The notes beneath the pieces are model-generated. The model worked only from the letters and a program-made list of their open reading frames with translations, did no database searches and was not told the DNA's origin. DNA of 64,000 nucleotides from Thereva unica. Taxonomy: Eukaryota; Arthropoda; Insecta; Diptera; Therevidae. The DNA lies in assembly GCA_949987705.1 (NCBI GenBank), contig OX465281.1, forward strand, positions 177,272,516-177,336,515. The letters run 5' to 3'. Made by a program: the position numbers and the translations under genes. Shown here one piece after another: positions 1-9,687 of this stretch (position 1 is the stretch's first letter; each line of letters opens with the position of its first letter).

Positions 1-90
1 AGCTGCTTCCTTTGCTATTGCTCCGTGTATTTTCGGGAAACTTGCAGCAAAGCTTTGGTTGCAGAAACATGATCCCTCGTGTATGAATGA

Positions 91-400
91 GTTAAACTAC
101 ACTATCCATCACTCGTCCATCACATCACATCGATTTGAATATGAGGTCTGTATTACACTATGGACGGACTTTCCTACCCTCACTTTGTATAACTATTGCA
201 ATGTTTATGTAGTTGTGTACGAAGCAAAATTTATGCGCAGTGCCGTGTCATTCAAACTGCAACGTCAGACAACGTGAGGGTAAGACTGAAGAATTTTGAG
301 ATTCACAAGTGAGGAAAATACACATTTCCCGGCGACCCCTTGCCTAAGAAAACAGTTTCAAGGCCGATGTGATGGAAAAGTGATGGATAGTGTAGTTTAC
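91..400. mobile_element. Small foldback MITE
   Basis: The ends are inverted repeats. Bases 91-127 read GTTAAACTACACTATCCATC and on, and the reverse complement of 364-400 reads GTAAACTACACTATCCATCA and on, matching over about 30 bp with few differences. The interior has no coding capacity. I see no clear target-site duplication. This is a non-autonomous DNA element whose superfamily I cannot assign. Confidence 0.7.
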
Positions 401-439
401 CCCAATGGCCTATGAATACACTTGTCATACAGTAGCTCC

Positions 440-950
440 CCAGTGGGAAAAAGGAGTGCTCCAAGAGCCATCTTGGAGCGCTCCAAAAGGAGCATAGAGT
501 GCTCCCGTTGCCATACCCGTTCTATATTCTTTTTAACATTGCATGTCATTGCGAGGGAGCATACGTTTTTATGCTCCCAAAAACGCGTTGTTGGAGCATT
601 ATAAAAAAGCTTTTTAAAAAAGAAATATTCATGGGCGCCTGTGGGTATGTAATCCGGTATCGAAAAGCTTTTATTTTGTTTATCTTTTGCAATTGCCTTT
701 TTCTTTCCAAGCCCGAGAGTGGCTTTACCAAAGCAGTCCCCCAACTAAACTCTATCAACTCCCAAAGCTGCTTGTCCTCCGTATCGAACGAAAGCCGGGC
801 TATTGAGTTTGCTAATATCACATTTTATGGGCATGAGGATAATTGCCCGTTTTCTTTTTTTATATAAAATTTATGAAAACTCCAAGAAAGCTCCCTTGAG
901 AGTGCTCCAAATACACTCCCCTGTGCATCGCTCCCAATTTTTCCCACTGG
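440..950. mobile_element. MITE copy A (CCAGTGGGA termini)
   Basis: Terminal inverted repeats are CCAGTGGGAAAAA at 440 and its complement ending at 950. The flanks carry repeated GAGTGCTCC/GGAGCACTC-type motifs in both orientations. The core, about 618-898, is closely similar to 26412-26694 in a second element with related termini, which makes this a dispersed family. Short reading frames across it are not conserved between the copies, so I treat it as non-coding. No TA or other target-site duplication is visible for this copy. Confidence 0.7.
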
Positions 951-1841
951 ATCATAACTGCTTACTACAACTACCGTCACAATTGAAATTTACTTATATT
1001 AAAGTGTTTTTAACAGTGAGCTCTTACATACACTGCAATGGGCTTAAGTTTTTCGATTATCTCTGCTGCCGTCCTATTTGTACAGCGTCCATTACACCCT
1101 CATGCAAGCGACAATCAATTCCATCAATCATGATTTATGGTTGCAATCAAAATATCTAAATAGTTATTTCATAAAAATATCAGTTATCACTTTAGTCGGT
1201 AGTCATAGCAGTGACTGTGGCAAAACTGACAGCAAAACCTATCGTCTAATGGACCCCTAAGCAGTCATACCGCAAAAATTTTTGGAATATGGGACATGAT
1301 ATGATACTATCTGGTTCTCTATAACCGTATTTAATTCCGGCCTAGTATACTACCTGAACTTTCGTTTTTTCTATGCCTAAATGATGGATGGTTAAGGATG
1401 GTAAGAATGTAACATCTTAAGATTTCTTCAACGATCTATCCATCAGTGGTAAGGTGATTACGAAGTTTTCAAAACTGTTTCAGGGAATCCAGGTTGTTTT
1501 TATTTTTCGGCTTTCGATTGTTGTCATGCAACCGTAACTCTTTTAGAAAAACGTCCCCTCAAGTTTTATTGATAAAGAGCTCTTTCTTATGGTCACTGAT
1601 ATTAATTTTGTGGATGACACGTTCGGGCTGTTGTCGGTATTTGGGACAAGTCAAACACTTTTTTCCCACTCGGCCCCACAGTTGGAAGACATTTGGGACA
1701 CTGCTACACGATTCGGTCATCAGTTCATTCTGTGATTTGGATTTTGACAGGTATGTATGTGTATTATTATGTATGTATGTGTATTATTATTAGTTAATAA
1801 TTGATTATTTATATTATTAATAATTATTATTAAAGAAATTA
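951..1841. other. No gene recognised
   Basis: AT-rich sequence with no recognisable gene. A short tandem duplication of TATGTATGTGTATTATTA lies at about 1752-1795. A 20-bp AT-rich word at 1814-1833 recurs at 8655-8674. Confidence 0.5.
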
Positions 1842-2640
1842 TCTATAATATAAAAATAAGTCGGGTTTTCCTTCCTGACGCTATAATTCCAGAACGCACG
1901 AACCGATTTCCACGGTTTTGCATTCGTTGGAAAGGTCTCGGGCTCCGTGAGGTTTATAGCAAAAAAATTTAGGAAAAATTTAAACTGTGTGTGCATGTAT
2001 GTATATGTGCAGACAAATCTTGCAACTTGATTTTGACCCACTTCGATATAACCGATCAACTTCAAATTTTGCATATATGTATAGTTCACGTGACAATGCA
2101 ATCTTACCGTTTTGTAAATAAATCAAGATGGCGGTTCCAAGATGGCGGCCGAATTTCGTAATTGTTCTCCGCGACCCCCAACATGGGTATTAAATGAAAG
2201 GGTAGGACAAATAGAATTCAATTAGCTATGAGGCGTCATTCAAAGTTCAAAATGGCAGCCAATACAAAATGGCTGGTTACCCTTTTCCTTACAACCGACT
2301 CGGTATGGGTAAATTATGTGGATCGTTCCGTGATACATTGTTTGACAGCTACTCATTGTACTATGCTCAGTTAATTTCATGTGACATTTATTATGCGCAC
2401 GTTCTTTCAAACGCTAACTTAAAACAGGTATTGTGTTCACTGTGAAATTGTGAAATTGAGGTTAAAGTTATTCGTTTCTTAACAGTTCAATTGGAAACCA
2501 TCAAATCAATCACGCGTATTGTGCAAATTTTTATTCAATTTCAACAGCAGGAATTTGTCCTTAAGGTGGTAAGTTGAACTGTGTAAATTATGTGGATCGT
2601 GCATTTCAGGTTAAATTCACCAGTCTGTCCATAGTCTAAA

Positions 2641-3123
2641 ATGCCTAGAGTACGACGTGCGAACATCGGCCGCCGCACAAGACATGCAAGCCAGCAACAA
2701 GTGTATTCACAGAACTTAAGCGAAGAAAGACAAAATATAATAAGAGAAAATGCCCGATTGAGACAACGCGTGAGCACACGAAGATCATTGGCATCATACA
2801 ATCGCTTGGCATTCCAATATGATCCCACTGCGAACTACAGTGATGATGACAATTTAGATATTGGACCAATGACGACTGTATGCCGATATTGCAATGCGTT
2901 AAAGTTCAAAAGAGAAACGGCTGGATTGTGCTGCGCAAGTGGAAAAGTCAAACTGGATCCATTACTTACACCACCACAGCCACTGAAACCATTGTTCGAT
3001 GGAAGTGATCCCGATTCCAACCATTTTCTTCGACGCATCCTTGAATACAATAACTGCTTTCGCATGACTTCCTTTGGAGCTAATATCATTCGAGAAGGCG
3101 GCTTCATGCCGACTTGCAAGTGA
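2641..3123 (+). pseudogene. Helitron protein, N-terminal remnant
   Basis: This 160-codon reading frame has a basic, arginine-rich start and a Cys-rich segment (CRYCNALKF, then a CC pair) typical of the region ahead of the Rep domain in insect Helitron proteins. It ends with the conserved stretch MTSFGANIIREGGFMPT, which in full-length proteins leads into the catalytic Helitron_like_N/Rep region. Here the frame ends right after it, and the neighbouring frame picks up in the late helicase domain. The whole Rep (HUH) nuclease and the Walker A part of the helicase are therefore missing through an internal deletion near 3110-3125. The product cannot catalyse rolling-circle transposition. Confidence 0.75.
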
Positions 3124-4148
3124 TATTGTTGGCAGGCGATTTCAGGCAGACGTTGCCAGTAATTCCCCGTGGAACGCCTGCAGATGAATTGAATGCTTGC
3201 CTGAAGGCATCACCTTTGTGGAATAACGTAAAAACATTATCGCTAACCACTAATATGAGAGTTCAACTTCAAAATGATCAAAGTGCTGCACAATTTTCCA
3301 AACAATTGTTAGCTGTTGGAAATGGAAAAGTCCCAGTTGATGCGACAACTGGATTGATTACTCTTACCAACGACTTTTGCCGATTTGTAGAATCTCAATT
3401 ACCTCTTATTGAAAATGTTTTCCCAAACATTAGTGAGAATTATCAGAATTATGCTTGGTTAACTCAATGAGCAGTTCTCGCCGCAAAGAATAATGATGTA
3501 CACGCACTGAATTTCACCATTCAATCAAAAATCGCTGGCGATTTGGTGACATACAAATCCGTTGATTCCATAACAAATCCCGATGATGTAGTAAATTATC
3601 CAACGGAGTTTTTGAACTCTCTGGAGTTACCAGGATTTCCACCACATAACTTGCAACTAAAAGTTGGTTCAGTTATTATGATATTGCGTAATTTGAATCC
3701 ACCGCGACTTTGCAACGGTACTCGACTTGCGGTGAAAAGACTTATGCCGAATTTGATTAAGGCAACCATTATTAACGGAAAGTACGCAGGTGAAAATGTA
3801 TGTATTCCTCGAATACCAATGATTCCGAGTGATCTTCCGTTTGACTTCAAACGATTGCAATTTCCGGTTCGTCTTGCGTTCGCAATGACAATTAACAAGT
3901 CGCAAGGCCAATCGCTTAGTGTTTGCGGGATAAATTTAGAAAATCATTGTTTTTCACATGGGCAGCTATACGTTGCGTGTTCACGAGTTGGGAAACCATC
4001 CGCTTTGTTTGTGTTAACGTCAGACCAAAAAACAAAAAATGTGGTTTACCAAAGAGCACGGGCGATTCAAACTTGCGGCATATTTGCTTTTGCATGTTGT
4101 TCAATGAAGCAACTTGCAAAAGCACAGTGTTCAATGATTAAAACTTAA
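3114..4148 (+). pseudogene. Helitron PIF1-like helicase, C-terminal half
   Basis: Two collinear segments belong to a PIF1/RecD-type helicase of the Helitron kind. 3114-3470 carries GDFRQTLPVI, the motif after Walker B, plus TNMRVQ. 3543-4148 carries the late motifs TINKSQGQSL and YVACSRVG that complete the ATPase and DNA-binding core. They share one frame and are separated by an in-frame TGA at 3468-3470. Walker A and the rest of the N-terminal helicase are absent, so the ATPase would be inactive. This is the distal part of the Helitron protein whose N-terminus is at 2641-3123. Confidence 0.8.
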
Positions 4149-4971
4149 AAGCAAATGATTGCATACTTTGCCAACTTTTTCAAATAATTGCAGTTGTAAT
4201 TTTGAAGAAGAAGACACGTCAGTGCTGCCATACATTTTTATTTTACTCATTTTTTCATTATTAATTTAACCAATAATGATTTCTTTTTCATTTTTCTCTG
4301 CACGAAATGGGAGACATTACTCGCATCCGCACTTTCTACTAGAATTTTGTTCTCAACAATTCCAATTAATGTTTTTAAATTTCTTTTATCCAATTTGTTT
4401 TCAGTTTCTCGCAATACGTAAGTAGTGGAAGCACTAATTTCACGTATGTCAGCTGACAATTTTGACATATAATGAGTTATGTTCAATGATGCATGTTGTT
4501 TGCTTTTGCATGTTGCTTAAGCTGTCAGTCAACGTCATTTTCTTTCGTGCAAGTCTGCAAAAGCATCCTGCATCATTGAAAACGCCCCACTTCAATGAAA
4601 CGGATAATTTGCGGACACGTATAACGATTCGATTCAGTATTTACTTTGGATTCACTTTCATTTTTTACTTAGAGAAGTTCAACTAAATTACATTTCATTT
4701 TTGTAATCGAAATGAATTCATTACTGTTGTGAAATGTGAAAAAATTTTCCTTTTCAAATATAAAACAAAAAATATAATTTTTCTTCATCTTTTAATCCCC
4801 AAACGAAATGTTAGAAAAAACGAAGCCATCTGGTGGCGAAACGGAGTTCGCCGGGTTTGTTATGTACTCTAAATTTTTTTAAGTATCTAAAATCAATTTT
4901 CCCAGATTTGTTCTTTTTTCACTATAGCTTTTTCCTATCGCAGACTGTGTCCCCATAATCTTATTTTATTG

Positions 4972-5007
4972 AAAGGCGTTGCAACGCACGCGGGTTTTTG
5001 CTATGTT
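4972..5007 (+). other. Helitron 3' terminus-like hairpin
   Basis: The perfect palindrome GCGTTGCAACGC is followed by ACGCGGGTTTTTGCTAT. It closely resembles the 3' end of the 14640-17214 Helitron (GCGTTGCAAGGCACGCGGGTTTTATGCTAG) and the inverted terminus near 53273-53305. No matching 5' end was found upstream, so this is a truncated or nested copy. Confidence 0.5.
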
Positions 5008-5113
5008 TATTAAATTTCAAATTTTGAATGTTCATTCAAGCTTACATTACATTAGATTCAACTACATTTGCAAAACCAAATAAAACATAATGAATCAGTT
5101 GAATAAGATTTGA

Positions 5114-5147
5114 ATATCTGTGCTTACAAGCCAAAGTAGCTTAAGTC
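5114..5147. repeat. Left terminal inverted repeat
   Basis: Starts ATATCTGTGCTTACAAGCC and pairs with 8522-8555 at 31 of 34 positions. Confidence 0.85.
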
Positions 5148-5655
5148 AAATCTAGTAGTTTTTCAGAATATCAATTTGAAACTTTAATCAAATCCTTGAA
5201 AAAATGCTTAACATATATATGAGTTTAATATACGTAATACTGTAGCGCAATATCGAATTAATTATATAGGAAAAAGATCTATATAAAAATTGTACAAATT
5301 AATGTTATTATTAACATTTTAAAAACTTAAGATACTTCTCCTTGAGAAAAATAATTTCTATATAAGCTTAACTCTTAATAAGCTATTTTTCTAAAATAGC
5401 TTACAATAAAAAAATTATTCTTATATCGAAATAAGTGAATTTGCTGAATAGATTTTATTAGTTTAAATTTAGTTAAGATATTTTACTTCAGTAAGGAGCA
5501 TTGTTAGTAAAAAAATTTATTAAATTCAAGTATAACAAAACATATAGTAATACATAACACACAAAATAAAGTATAAATAATATAACAAAACATAAAAAAA
5601 TAAATCTGCTTCATACAGGTACGGTTGTATTATTATTAGAATATTTTTAAAAGTA

Positions 5656-7848
5656 TTATTCAATTTCAAACTCCTCAGTGAGATCAGGATGGTATACTGG
5701 AATGTCATTTGTACGCAAATTTAAGTAAAAGTTGTGGAAGGAAGTGTCAATAATGGGAAGCATTTCTATCAAATCTTTTTTCTTTTCAATATTAATGGGA
5801 ATGGACTCCTCATAGCACCTTCCTATATTTGTTATTTCAATTTTATTTACTCCTCGTTTTCTAACATTTAATAATTTAAAAGGTTCCTCTTCATTCAAGG
5901 AATTTTTATACTGTATTAATCCAAATTCAGAAGTATATCGAAGCCATTTCACATCCCGCCATGTGAACCTTTCACCATCTTGGTTAACTTTCCTCCATAT
6001 GATTTGATTTTTAGATACTTTAGCAAAATCTAAAAAATCTTCTTGCTTCATTTCATATACTATAAAATGCTTCTTAACGCCCACACTAGCCACAAATTGG
6101 TACCAATCTCTTGGATGATGAATAGTAGTAAACGACTTTTTCTTTTTCCTTTCGATAAGAGCGTGGTCTGTGTCACACTCCATATATGTATGTCCTGGAG
6201 TGAGAAATTTATGGTCAATTGTACTAATACTGTTATTAATGCCTATCACAGCCATAAACATTGCTGAAACGAAACTGTTTTTGTTTTGACCACTACAGTT
6301 ATCACTGTAAAATATTAAATGATCTACTTCATGTGAAATGTTTTGTATATGTTTGGCTAAGCACGATGCTATTTCATTGCCTCCACGCTTAGCAGTAGCT
6401 TCATGCCACATGTAGCAAAATGGCTGGTCACTGGCACAGTCATGAATTGTCAGGTTATATGTCCACAAGGGACGTTTATAAAAGGACACAGAAGTTCTCA
6501 AATAAGGCGTTGGTAAACATTGCTGCAAATCGAAGGTGAAAACTTTGATTGATGCATCTTCTTTAGACAGGTTTTTATCCTTAGCCTTTTGTTGGTAAGC
6601 TAGATCAGCTTCATAATGATGAGCTTCTTGTTGACTTCTTAGATTTACTACATCTTCCTCTGTTGCAGCTTTCAATTTTAAACTCAAACTTTCACAGGTA
6701 TGGCAACAGTCCAGTTGCGGTGATTTAATTTTCAATTTCATTGTTTTGAAAATTTCAACATATTTCGTGAAAGAAACAGGTTTTGAGAATTTAGAATCAT
6801 TATAGAGACGATACATTTGAGATAGACTCAAATCACTTGCTAAGTACTTTTGTTCCGAATGCATCCTAGTGTAATGACTTTCGTATGCAGGAAATGACGA
6901 TATGTGATCCCGAACTTCATTAACCTTATCTTCTGAAAGTTTATTTGCGGGTGTGCGGTTTCCCCTTTCATCAGGCGAAGTAAAACCTCCAGCGGAATTA
7001 ATTTTATTTTTAGCAATAGTTTTTAAAACCTGTTCACTTTCACCAAGCGTAAACCGAAAACATTTCTGGCACACAGACAATCTATTTCCGTCTTTGACCA
7101 AATAGTAATAACAGGAGTGTGTTCGATTTCTTGGTGCTGGGTTTTTACAAAGCCTTTGACATTTTTTTGGTTGGACTTCCATTAAACCAGATAAATGAGC
7201 CTGTCGTAGTTTTAAGTTGCCCAACGACCAGTATCTTTCAAAAATAGCTTGCTGATCATGCAATGTCAATTTGCCTTTGCATCCTTTTCTGCAAGACTCT
7301 AACTCCTTGAATTTTCTTTTAGGAACAAGTTTCCCTGTACTTGTTGTATATTCTTTTCCTAGATTTCTTTTTTCCTGCCGGGACCGCTTAGTTTCCTTTT
7401 CGACATCGCTGCTTTTGTCTCTTATATTATCCGGTGTAAAAATATTTCTTTCTAATTCTTCTGCGGCTAGAACAATATCATTATCGTCATAATTCAAATC
7501 TTCGTCGGTGGGTAAGTAGTCGGGATCGACAAAATCATCATCATCATCGTAATCAAAAAATAAAAATTCACTTTGTAATCTTTCTAGATCAAAACAAAAT
7601 CCATTTACAAATGTAGAGTCAGATTCATTTTTCACGAAAGGATTAAAAAATGCAATTTCTGAAACTGAGGCCTCTAAAAAAATGATTAGAATTAATAACC
7701 TCTGTTGCAGTACAATCAAGTGTATTATACCCGCTGAAAAGCATCTCTTAAAACGTTCCTTTAAATAATTTGTGCTCTCGTCTTCTTTTTTTTGTTCTTC
7801 TACTGTGGCAGAAAGGGCCAATGCAACCATTCTTTTACCTCTGTTCAT
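5656..7848 (-). CDS. Candidate DDE-type transposase, DUF7869-like
   Basis: An open frame of 730 codons. The C-terminal two thirds resemble uncharacterised insect and cnidarian proteins that I associate with DUF7869, from memory of the signature YSDNCSGQNKN. The fold pattern suggests an RNase H-like core: D440 in FTFDLQ, D516 in FYSDNCSG and E557 in PGHTYMEC, with about 40 residues between the last two. Cys pairs at 186/190, 230/234, 260/263 and the CCHTC motif at 381-385 suggest zinc-binding DNA contacts. Residues 101-105 are a run of aspartates. Residues about 41-59 are oddly hydrophobic and are better explained as an unspliced 57-bp intron (7674-7730). It is the only gene between matching TIRs, so a transposase role is likely. 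A domesticated host gene is the alternative. No frameshift or internal stop is present. Confidence 0.7.
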   Translation of the reverse strand: MNRGKRMVALALSATVEEQKKEDESTNYLKERFKRCFSAGIIHLIVLQQRLLILIIFLEASVSEIAFFNPFVKNESDSTFVNGFCFDLERLQSEFLFFDYDDDDDFVDPDYLPTDEDLNYDDNDIVLAAEELERNIFTPDNIRDKSSDVEKETKRSRQEKRNLGKEYTTSTGKLVPKRKFKELESCRKGCKGKLTLHDQQAIFERYWSLGNLKLRQAHLSGLMEVQPKKCQRLCKNPAPRNRTHSCYYYLVKDGNRLSVCQKCFRFTLGESEQVLKTIAKNKINSAGGFTSPDERGNRTPANKLSEDKVNEVRDHISSFPAYESHYTRMHSEQKYLASDLSLSQMYRLYNDSKFSKPVSFTKYVEIFKTMKLKIKSPQLDCCHTCESLSLKLKAATEEDVVNLRSQQEAHHYEADLAYQQKAKDKNLSKEDASIKVFTFDLQQCLPTPYLRTSVSFYKRPLWTYNLTIHDCASDQPFCYMWHEATAKRGGNEIASCLAKHIQNISHEVDHLIFYSDNCSGQNKNSFVSAMFMAVIGINNSISTIDHKFLTPGHTYMECDTDHALIERKKKKSFTTIHHPRDWYQFVASVGVKKHFIVYEMKQEDFLDFAKVSKNQIIWRKVNQDGERFTWRDVKWLRYTSEFGLIQYKNSLNEEEPFKLLNVRKRGVNKIEITNIGRCYEESIPINIEKKKDLIEMLPIIDTSFHNFYLNLRTNDIPVYHPDLTEEFEIE
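7674..7730 (-). other. Candidate 57-bp in-frame intron
   Basis: On the minus strand the segment begins GTATAATACAC and ends in a pyrimidine tract TTTTTTTAG. It is 19 codons long and has no stop, so the frame stays open with or without splicing. Its translation (IIHLIVLQQRLLILIIFLE) is hydrophobic and unlike the charged flanking sequence, which favours an intron. Confidence 0.55.
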
Positions 7849-8521
7849 AGCTATCCTCTATTAAGAATAAATAGCACAGCTATATTGTACTGAAATACTC
7901 AGAAATAAAATAATATTACCTTAAAACACTCCACACAAAATACAACTCTACTCCACACAAAATACAAACACAACCTTCTACTGTGACGATCGGCGTGCTA
8001 CTAACCTAAGTTCCCAAGAAATTTCACATTACAGAGGTGAATATAGCCTATGTCAACTTAAAATTTGAAACTTTCCAAAAAACTTAACGGAAAAGTAGCT
8101 TAAGTAACCTAAATGAATTTTCCTTGAATATACATATATTAAAAAAGCTTAGAAAAGAAAACATCTTAAGCAGACGTAGGCGCGATTGAAGAACAAATAT
8201 AAGCTTGCTCAAAATATCTTATTAACAGTTAAGGTATATTTCCAAATAGAATAAATGATAATAAAATTTGGAATGTTGCTTTGTTATTTAGACATAATAT
8301 ATTTTCCCAAAATTTTAAAATTATGAAATATGTTAATGAATTCCTTATATCTACATAAGCAATTTTTCTAAATACACATGTCCGACTAGATGACTTAAGC
8401 TATTTAGATTCTCAGCTATAAAAACGAAACGAAGTAAGCAAAATATATGGCGATTAGCTTAAAATATAGGCCGCGCTCTCCGCATTCTTTATAAAACTAG
8501 CAAGCGTTTTTGTCTTAAGTC

Positions 8522-8555
8522 GACATAAGCTACTTTGGGTTTTAAGCACAGATAT
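8522..8555. repeat. Right terminal inverted repeat
   Basis: The complement of the left TIR with three mismatches. It ends ...AAGCACAGATAT on the plus strand. Confidence 0.85.
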
Positions 8556-8595
8556 ATTGAATGGCTTTTTTTACCAAACTAAATTCGACCATCGT

Positions 8596-8654
8596 GTGAA
8601 ATGTCTGGTGGCCAACTGTTGCGGGCAAAACGGAGTTATGCCGGGTCCAGCTAG
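8596..8654 (+). other. Helitron 3' terminus
   Basis: An imperfect hairpin (GGCAAAACGGAGTTATGCC) is followed by GGGTCCAGCTAG ending at 8654, with a T after it. The same CCGGGT(T)CCAGCTAG end is found inverted at 51706, which identifies a Helitron 3' end. It may close the nest that starts at 1842. Confidence 0.65.
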
Positions 8655-8879
8655 TTATTAATAATTATTATTAACGAGTAAATTTTATTAAAGAAAGCCA
8701 ACAATTATTCTAGCGTGTTACGTGACATGACTTGGCGAACGTTTGAATCAATTGCATTGGATCAAACGCTCGCTCCACGTTGTAGCAGGACATTTGCCAT
8801 ACTAATCGTCGAGTCCATTTGACTCAATCATTCGAGCCAACATTAGAATCAAGCGTTCACCGCATCGTGTAGAGCCGGC

Positions 8880-9071
8880 TTAAGCAAATGGGTTTGTCTC
8901 TTGTACAAGGCCAAGGCCGTACTTCGAAACATCTGTTTTCAGAATTAATTTTTGGTTTATATCAAAAGGCTTGGGCTCAGATGCGTTGATAATTTTGTTC
9001 TTAAATTCTTTTAGTGAATGTGTGTGTTGAAGCAACCAATCAAAAATTATGCAGCAGCAGCTTAGCGACAC
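8880..9071 (-). pseudogene. Gypsy-type RNase H fragment
   Basis: A 63-codon frame contains FKNKIINASEPKPFDINQKL followed by LKTDVSKYGLGLV. This matches the RT-to-RNase H junction of Gypsy polyproteins, where the DVS/DAS aspartate is the first catalytic residue of RNase H. Nothing recognisable precedes or follows it, so it is an isolated decayed scrap. Confidence 0.6.
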
Positions 9072-9139
9072 TTTAAAGGAGGGAGAATGAAATTTCGCAT
9101 AAAATTTATAACTCCGTAGGGCTTTTACAGAGGTTTTTT

Positions 9140-9320
9140 GTTCTTCATCATCATCTGTAGAACTCCAGCCTATTAATGGCCTTGGCTTCCTCCAGCATTT
9201 CTCTCCATGCCGTTCGGTTCCTGGCTAATGCTCTCCAGTTACGTACGCCTAATTTTACTAAATTTTCCTCAACGGAGTCCATGTATCGACCTTTGGCCGA
9301 CTTGAATTTCGCTTTCCCAT
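9140..9320 (-). pseudogene. LINE reverse-transcriptase C-terminal fragment
   Basis: In one minus-strand frame the sequence reads YMDSVEENLVKLGVRNWRAL and then ARNRTAWREMLEEAKA before a stop. This is the characteristic C-terminus shared by many RTE-like and related non-LTR retrotransposon proteins. The upstream reverse transcriptase is not present here, so the fragment is a 5'-truncated copy. Related fragments are at 13600-13890 and 18890-19083. Confidence 0.65.
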
Positions 9321-9687
9321 CAAGGCCCAAATAGATCCAGATGTCCTTCCTAAACTATTGAATTTATACTTTTAGTAATAGAGTTAACTCTTCTACATAA
9401 TACAGAAGGCGCTCTTCTTAGCTGGGTCAACAAAGATTTACCTGCTCAGCACAACCAAGCGATGAGATGAGGCTCACAACTAAGCATGCAAACATAAAAA
9501 TTAGTAAATTAAAAAAAATCCAAATTAACATATAACCCACGCAAGTGACAGGAAACATAGGTGGGCACGTGAGATTTAAAAGACTCCTTTAATGACATCT
9601 TTACTAATGTTCACACTGAAGACATTAATATTATTGTTAACATTAATGAACATGCGGTTTACAGGTTCAAATCTGCCGTAACTCGTG

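Larger units (their letters stand above)
1842..4866 (+). mobile_element. Decayed Helitron (left part of a Helitron nest)
   Basis: The 5' end TCTATAATATAAAAATAAGT at 1842, directly after an A, matches the 5' terminus typical of eukaryotic Helitrons, followed by the usual 'gaaccgatttccacggttttg' subterminal stretch. Remnants of a Helitron replicase-helicase follow at 2641-4148. A hairpin GGCGAA-acggag-TTCGCC then GGG lies at about 4832-4852 and fits a Helitron 3' end, although the CTRR tail is degraded. A better-preserved end of the same style (CCGGGTCCAGCTAG) lies at 8641-8654, so the true 3' end may be there, with the 5114-8555 transposon inserted inside. The subterminal part, about 2010-2280, resembles the 269-bp satellite unit at 61255-62765. 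Confidence 0.65.
5114..8555 (-). mobile_element. DNA transposon with 34-bp TIRs and a DUF7869-like candidate transposase
   Basis: The terminal inverted repeats are 5114-5147 and 8522-8555. Read inward, both begin ATATCTGTGCTTA and match at 31 of 34 positions. The only long ORF, on the minus strand at 5656-7848, fills the centre. Both flanks carry many copies of an AGCTTA/TAAGCT word, for example near 5136, 5361, 5394, 8095, 8395, 8455 and 8530, as expected of subterminal transposase-binding sites. TTGAA lies next to the left end and within 2 bp of the right end, so a short target duplication is possible but not certain. The element sits inside the older Helitron nest, consistent with recent insertion. 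Confidence 0.75.

Noticed and set aside
1494..1793. 99-codon plus-strand ORF as a host gene
   Set aside because: No recognisable domain, and the end of the frame runs through a simple tandem repeat. Consistent with chance.
7674..7730. Transmembrane helix near the N-terminus of the candidate transposase
   Set aside because: The hydrophobic stretch coincides exactly with a GT...TTTTTTTAG segment, so an unspliced intron explains it better.
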